A stretch of 8,265 bases of DNA from Actinomycetes bacterium (GTDB lineage Bacteria; Actinomycetota; Actinomycetes; Actinomycetales; Cellulomonadaceae). The stretch covers positions 1 to 8,265 of the forward strand of contig JAEWYD010000317.1 of assembly GCA_023462275.1 (NCBI GenBank), given 5' to 3'. Shown here piece by piece: positions 5,891 to 8,265 of this stretch. Both the position numbers and the translations under genes were made by a program. The notes beneath the pieces were generated by a model. That model was not told the DNA's origin, searched no databases, and saw only the letters and a program-made list of their open reading frames with translations. Every line of letters begins with the position of its first letter. Position 1 is the stretch's first letter.

Positions 5891-6880
5891 ATGAGCATGA
5901 CGGGGATCACGACGCGGGACGGGGAGAAGCGGCTCGTCCTGATCTCCGGCCGTGCGCACCCCGAGCTGGCCGACGACGTGGCGCGCGAGCTGGGGGTCGA
6001 GCTCGTGCCGACGACGGCGTACGACTTCGCCAACGGCGAGATCTACGTACGGTTCGGTGAGAGCGTCCGCGGGGCGAACGCGTTCGTGCTGCAGAGCCAC
6101 GCCATGCCGATCAACCGCTCCATCATGGAGCAGTTGATCATGGTGGACGCGCTCAAGCGCGCCTCGGCCCGCACGATCACCGTCGTCCTGCCCTTCTACG
6201 GGTACGCGCGGCAGGACAAGAAGCACCGCGGGCGCGAGCCGATCTCGGCCCGGCTCATGGCCGACCTCTTCAAGACCGCAGGCGCCGACCGGCTCATGAG
6301 CGTCGACCTGCACGCGGCCCAGACGCAGGGCTTCTTCGACGGCCCGGTCGACCACCTGTGGGCCATGCCGCTGCTCGTCGACTACGTGCGGACCCGCGTG
6401 GACGCCACGAACGTCGCGGTCGTCTCGCCCGACGCCGGCCGCATCCGCGTCGCGGAGCAGTGGGCCGCGAAGCTCGGCGGCTGCCCGCTGGCCTTCATCC
6501 ACAAGACGCGGGACATCACCACGCCGAACCGCGCCGTCGCGAACCGCGTGGTCGGCGAGGTGGAGGGCCGCACCTGCGTGCTGGTCGACGACCTCATCGA
6601 CACCGGGGGAACGATCGTCGAGGCCGTGCGCGTGCTGATGGCCGCCGGCGCCAAGGACGTCATCGTGGCCGCGACGCACGGGGTGCTCTCCGACCCGGCG
6701 CGGCAGCGGCTCGAGTCGTGCGGCGCTCGCGAGGTCGTCGTCACGGACACCCTGCCGATCGCTGAGGAGAGCCGGTTCCCGGCGCTCACGGTGCTCTCGA
6801 TCGCCCCCCTGATCGCCCGGGCGATCCGCGAGGTGTTCGACGACGGCTCGGTGACCTCCCTGTTCGACGGCGCGTCCTGA
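5891..6880 (+). CDS. prs: Ribose-phosphate pyrophosphokinase (PRPP synthase)
   Basis: Prs converts ribose-5-phosphate and ATP to PRPP and AMP in the cytosol. PRPP feeds purine, pyrimidine, histidine, tryptophan and NAD synthesis and, in actinobacteria, the decaprenyl-phosphoryl-arabinose route. The 329 residues cover the whole class I family. Visible motifs: FANGE (46-50), the flexible catalytic loop FYGYARQDKK (102-111), the metal/ATP motif VDLHAAQTQGFFD (138-150), and the PRPP-binding loop VDDLIDTGGT (232-241). ATG 5891 is chosen over ATG 5897 because AAGGG at 5876-5880 lies ten bases away. Coupling with glmU is a conserved actinobacterial arrangement. The stop codon falls inside the first unit of a 16-bp repeat array. 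Confidence 0.97.
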   Translation: MSMTGITTRDGEKRLVLISGRAHPELADDVARELGVELVPTTAYDFANGEIYVRFGESVRGANAFVLQSHAMPINRSIMEQLIMVDALKRASARTITVVLPFYGYARQDKKHRGREPISARLMADLFKTAGADRLMSVDLHAAQTQGFFDGPVDHLWAMPLLVDYVRTRVDATNVAVVSPDAGRIRVAEQWAAKLGGCPLAFIHKTRDITTPNRAVANRVVGEVEGRTCVLVDDLIDTGGTIVEAVRVLMAAGAKDVIVAATHGVLSDPARQRLESCGAREVVVTDTLPIAEESRFPALTVLSIAPLIARAIREVFDDGSVTSLFDGAS

Positions 6881-6969
6881 GGAGTGCCTGTCCTGCGGAC
6901 GGGCCGTCCCGCTGACGGGCCGTCCCGGCGACGGGCTGTCCTGACGACGTCGTGCCCTGAGGGCTGCCC
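6874..6969 (+). repeat. Degenerate 16-bp tandem array (six units) on the prs 3' end
   Basis: Six consecutive 16-base units begin at 6874, 6890, 6906, 6922, 6938 and 6954, and all start GTCC or GCCC. Units 2 to 4 fit GTCCYGnnGACGGGCY (14/16 and 13/16 between neighbours). Outer units are more diverged: unit 1 against unit 2 is 11/16, unit 4 against 5 is 11/16, unit 1 against unit 6 is 12/16. Unit 1 contains the prs stop codon. Several units can form short hairpins (for example CCGTC/GACGG at 6904-6908/6914-6918). Its role is unknown; it may be a relic of slippage or help end transcription. Confidence 0.6.
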
Positions 6970-6975
6970 GCATGA

Positions 6976-7003
6976 CGGCGTGACGCCGCGAGACGTCACG
7001 CCG
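6976..7003. terminator. Perfect 10-bp hairpin between convergent genes
   Basis: CGGCGTGACG (6976-6985) and CGTCACGCCG (6994-7003) form a perfect 10-bp stem with the 8-base loop CCGCGAGA. It sits between prs and the convergent HNH gene, where a bidirectional terminator is expected. There is no T-tract on either strand, so it would be an actinobacterial-type terminator without a U-tail, or an mRNA 3' end stabiliser. Confidence 0.5.
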
Positions 7004-7064
7004 CGGGCGTGGCGCGCCGCACGCGACACCGTGACCGCAGATGCGCACGCGCGTCACGCCGCGG
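6994..7064. repeat. 13-bp direct repeat, CGTCACGCCGCGG
   Basis: Identical 13-base copies lie at 6994-7006 and 7052-7064. The first overlaps the 3' arm of the hairpin; the second covers the stop codon (7054-7056, minus strand) of the HNH gene. Either copy could pair with the left hairpin arm at 6976-6985 over at least the CGTCACGCCG part. The origin may be duplication or chance in GC-rich DNA. Confidence 0.5.
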
Positions 7065-8265
7065 CGCCGGTCCCCCCGCCGCCCGGTGTCGCTCTCCCTG
7101 TCGCGGGCCGCGCAGACGCGGCCCGCTCGATCGCCATGCGGTAGCGGACGGGCGAGCCCCTGGCCGGCCGCCAGGTCCGTTCGGGGTCGATCCAGCGCGG
7201 CGCCCGCACCTCGGGCACCCCGGAGGTCATCCGGACCTGCCAGCCGGACGTCTCGATCGTGCGGTGGTGGTACCAGCAGAGCAGCACTCCGTTGTCGGTG
7301 TGCGTCGGCCCGTCTGCTGCGTGTGGCACCACGTGGTGCACCTCGCACCAACCGGCGGGGACGTGGCACCCGGGGATCACGCACCCGCCGTCACGCAGGG
7401 CGATCGCCCGGCGCTGGGCGCCCGTGAAGCACCGCTCGGCCGTCTCCAGGCCGACCACCCGCCCGCGTGCGTCCGTCGCGACGCGGAGCACGGCGCCGGC
7501 GCACCCGACCTGCCGCGCGGTGGTGAGACCGACCGCCGTGCCGTCCTCGAGGAACGCTGCGCCGTGGCCGGCCCTGAGCTCGTCGGCCCGGACGGCGACG
7601 ACGAGCGTGGGTGCGTTGCCCGCGACGGATGGTGCGTCGGCCGCACGGGCCGCCGCCCCGATGATCGTGGCGAGCACGTCGTGGAGCTGCTGGGCGCGGG
7701 ACCGCGGGTCGACGGGTGGTGTGTCGTCGTGGCAGGCCTCGTCGCGGTGGGCCTGGTCGCGGAGGCATTGGTCGGCCGACGACGCGATGGCGGCCGTCTC
7801 GTCCGGTCCGGGCAGCTCGCGGGTGCGAGGGCTGGTGCACGCGTGGGCGTAGGTGGTCAGGGCCGCGGCGACGTCGGGTAACAGGTTCCCGCGCACCGGC
7901 ACGAGGCCCCGTCTGGGCGGGAGGAGCCAGAGGCCACGGCGCTGCACGTCCGCCTCTCGCGGCTCGGTGCCGTCCGGGTCGAGGGCCTGGGCCCACACCT
8001 CGGCCTGGAACCGGACCGAATCAGCGTCCAGGACGGGGGAGCCGCCGGGGTCCGGTGCCGCCGCCTCCTCGACGAGGGTGCGCTCGGCGGCCGCGACGGC
8101 CGCGGCACCCGCAACCGGCACGGTCGGCCGGAGGGCCGTCACGACGGCAGCGGCGGCGTCGACGCCGAGAGTTCCCGCCGCCAGTGCGGCGCCCACGTGC
8201 GGAAAGGCCGCTGGCCCCGGCTCTCCGTCCAGCCGCGTCACGGGCCGGACCGCGCAGCCGAGGCG
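7054..8265 (-). CDS. DUF222 / HNH endonuclease-like protein (13E12 type), 5' end outside window
   Basis: This belongs to the abundant actinobacterial DUF222-HNH family, related to the 13E12 repeat proteins of mycobacteria; its biological role is not established. A GTG at 8241 exists, but the frame remains open to the window edge, and homology at that point already looks internal to DUF222 (FPHVGAALAAGTLGVDAA), so the gene is treated as 5'-partial. Numbering from that GTG, the C-terminal HNH module shows CVIPGC (287-292), CEVHHV (299-304), Asn317 in the DNGVLLC motif, and WYHHR (323-327). Thus the zinc-type cysteines and the H-N-H residues are all present and nuclease activity is possible. The end is a Gly/Ala-rich tail. 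It is convergent with prs. It may be a single accessory gene or one of many family copies in the genome. Confidence 0.88.
   Translation of the reverse strand, partial: RLGCAVRPVTRLDGEPGPAAFPHVGAALAAGTLGVDAAAAVVTALRPTVPVAGAAAVAAAERTLVEEAAAPDPGGSPVLDADSVRFQAEVWAQALDPDGTEPREADVQRRGLWLLPPRRGLVPVRGNLLPDVAAALTTYAHACTSPRTRELPGPDETAAIASSADQCLRDQAHRDEACHDDTPPVDPRSRAQQLHDVLATIIGAAARAADAPSVAGNAPTLVVAVRADELRAGHGAAFLEDGTAVGLTTARQVGCAGAVLRVATDARGRVVGLETAERCFTGAQRRAIALRDGGCVIPGCHVPAGWCEVHHVVPHAADGPTHTDNGVLLCWYHHRTIETSGWQVRMTSGVPEVRAPRWIDPERTWRPARGSPVRYRMAIERAASARPATGRATPGGGGTGAAA

Noticed and set aside
4081..6033. 650-codon open frame on the minus strand across glmU
   Set aside because: It is antisense to glmU and the start of prs, has no recognisable domain, and shows the Gly/Arg/Asp-rich composition of a high-GC shadow frame.
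6874..6969. CRISPR array suggested by regular repeats
   Set aside because: Units are contiguous with no spacers, are degenerate, are too short, and there are no cas genes.
6884..7144. 86-codon plus-strand frame after prs
   Set aside because: It merely translates the repeat array and the antisense of the HNH gene; no convincing start signal or domain.
5663..7384. 573-codon open frame on the minus strand across prs
   Set aside because: It is antisense to the clear prs gene and runs into the HNH gene in a different frame; its composition is that of a shadow.

Overview
The window is chromosomal DNA from a high-GC Gram-positive bacterium (Actinomycetota). Third codon positions are almost all G or C, GTG and TTG starts occur, and the tRNA lacks an encoded CCA. 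The gene set (RpfB-type factor, rsmA, ispE, tRNA-Gln, glmU, prs and a DUF222/HNH protein) is characteristic of actinobacteria. A Cellulomonas-like genus is plausible from the protein style, but that is inference only.

Region 1 (1-2930, + strand) is a compact operon-like block: an RpfB-type cell-wall hydrolase, then rsmA/ksgA (16S rRNA dimethyltransferase), then ispE (MEP-pathway isoprenoid kinase). rsmA and ispE overlap by four bases (ATGA). The same trio in the same order (rpfB-ksgA-ispE) is known from Mycobacterium. A -10-like hexamer placed right before the rsmA ATG suggests an additional leaderless promoter.

Region 2 (2944-4073, - strand) holds two regulators of different families, TetR then MarR. 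They overlap by four bases (GTGA), so they are probably co-transcribed and translationally coupled. The TetR gene is divergent from tRNA-Gln/glmU, as is the TetR gene Rv1019 in M. tuberculosis. It probably starts without a leader, and an inverted repeat overlaps its -10 element.

Region 3 (4188-6880, + strand) holds tRNA-Gln(UUG), glmU (TTG start, leader with a perfect hairpin) and prs (PRPP synthase), with seven bases between glmU and prs. These supply UDP-GlcNAc for the cell wall and PRPP for nucleotides.

Region 4 (6881-8265) is the least ordinary part. A degenerate 16-bp tandem array begins on the prs stop codon. It is followed by a perfect 10-bp-stem hairpin and a 13-bp direct repeat, one copy of which covers the stop of a convergent, 5'-truncated DUF222/HNH endonuclease-like gene. 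In related genomes rplY and pth usually follow prs, so this looks like a site where an accessory gene was added next to a conserved housekeeping operon.

I see no prophage, CRISPR array, transposase or clearly new defence system. Apart from the prs 3' repeat region, the two-regulator operon and the glmU leader, the window is mostly conserved housekeeping DNA. No gene-free stretch exceeds 300 bases.
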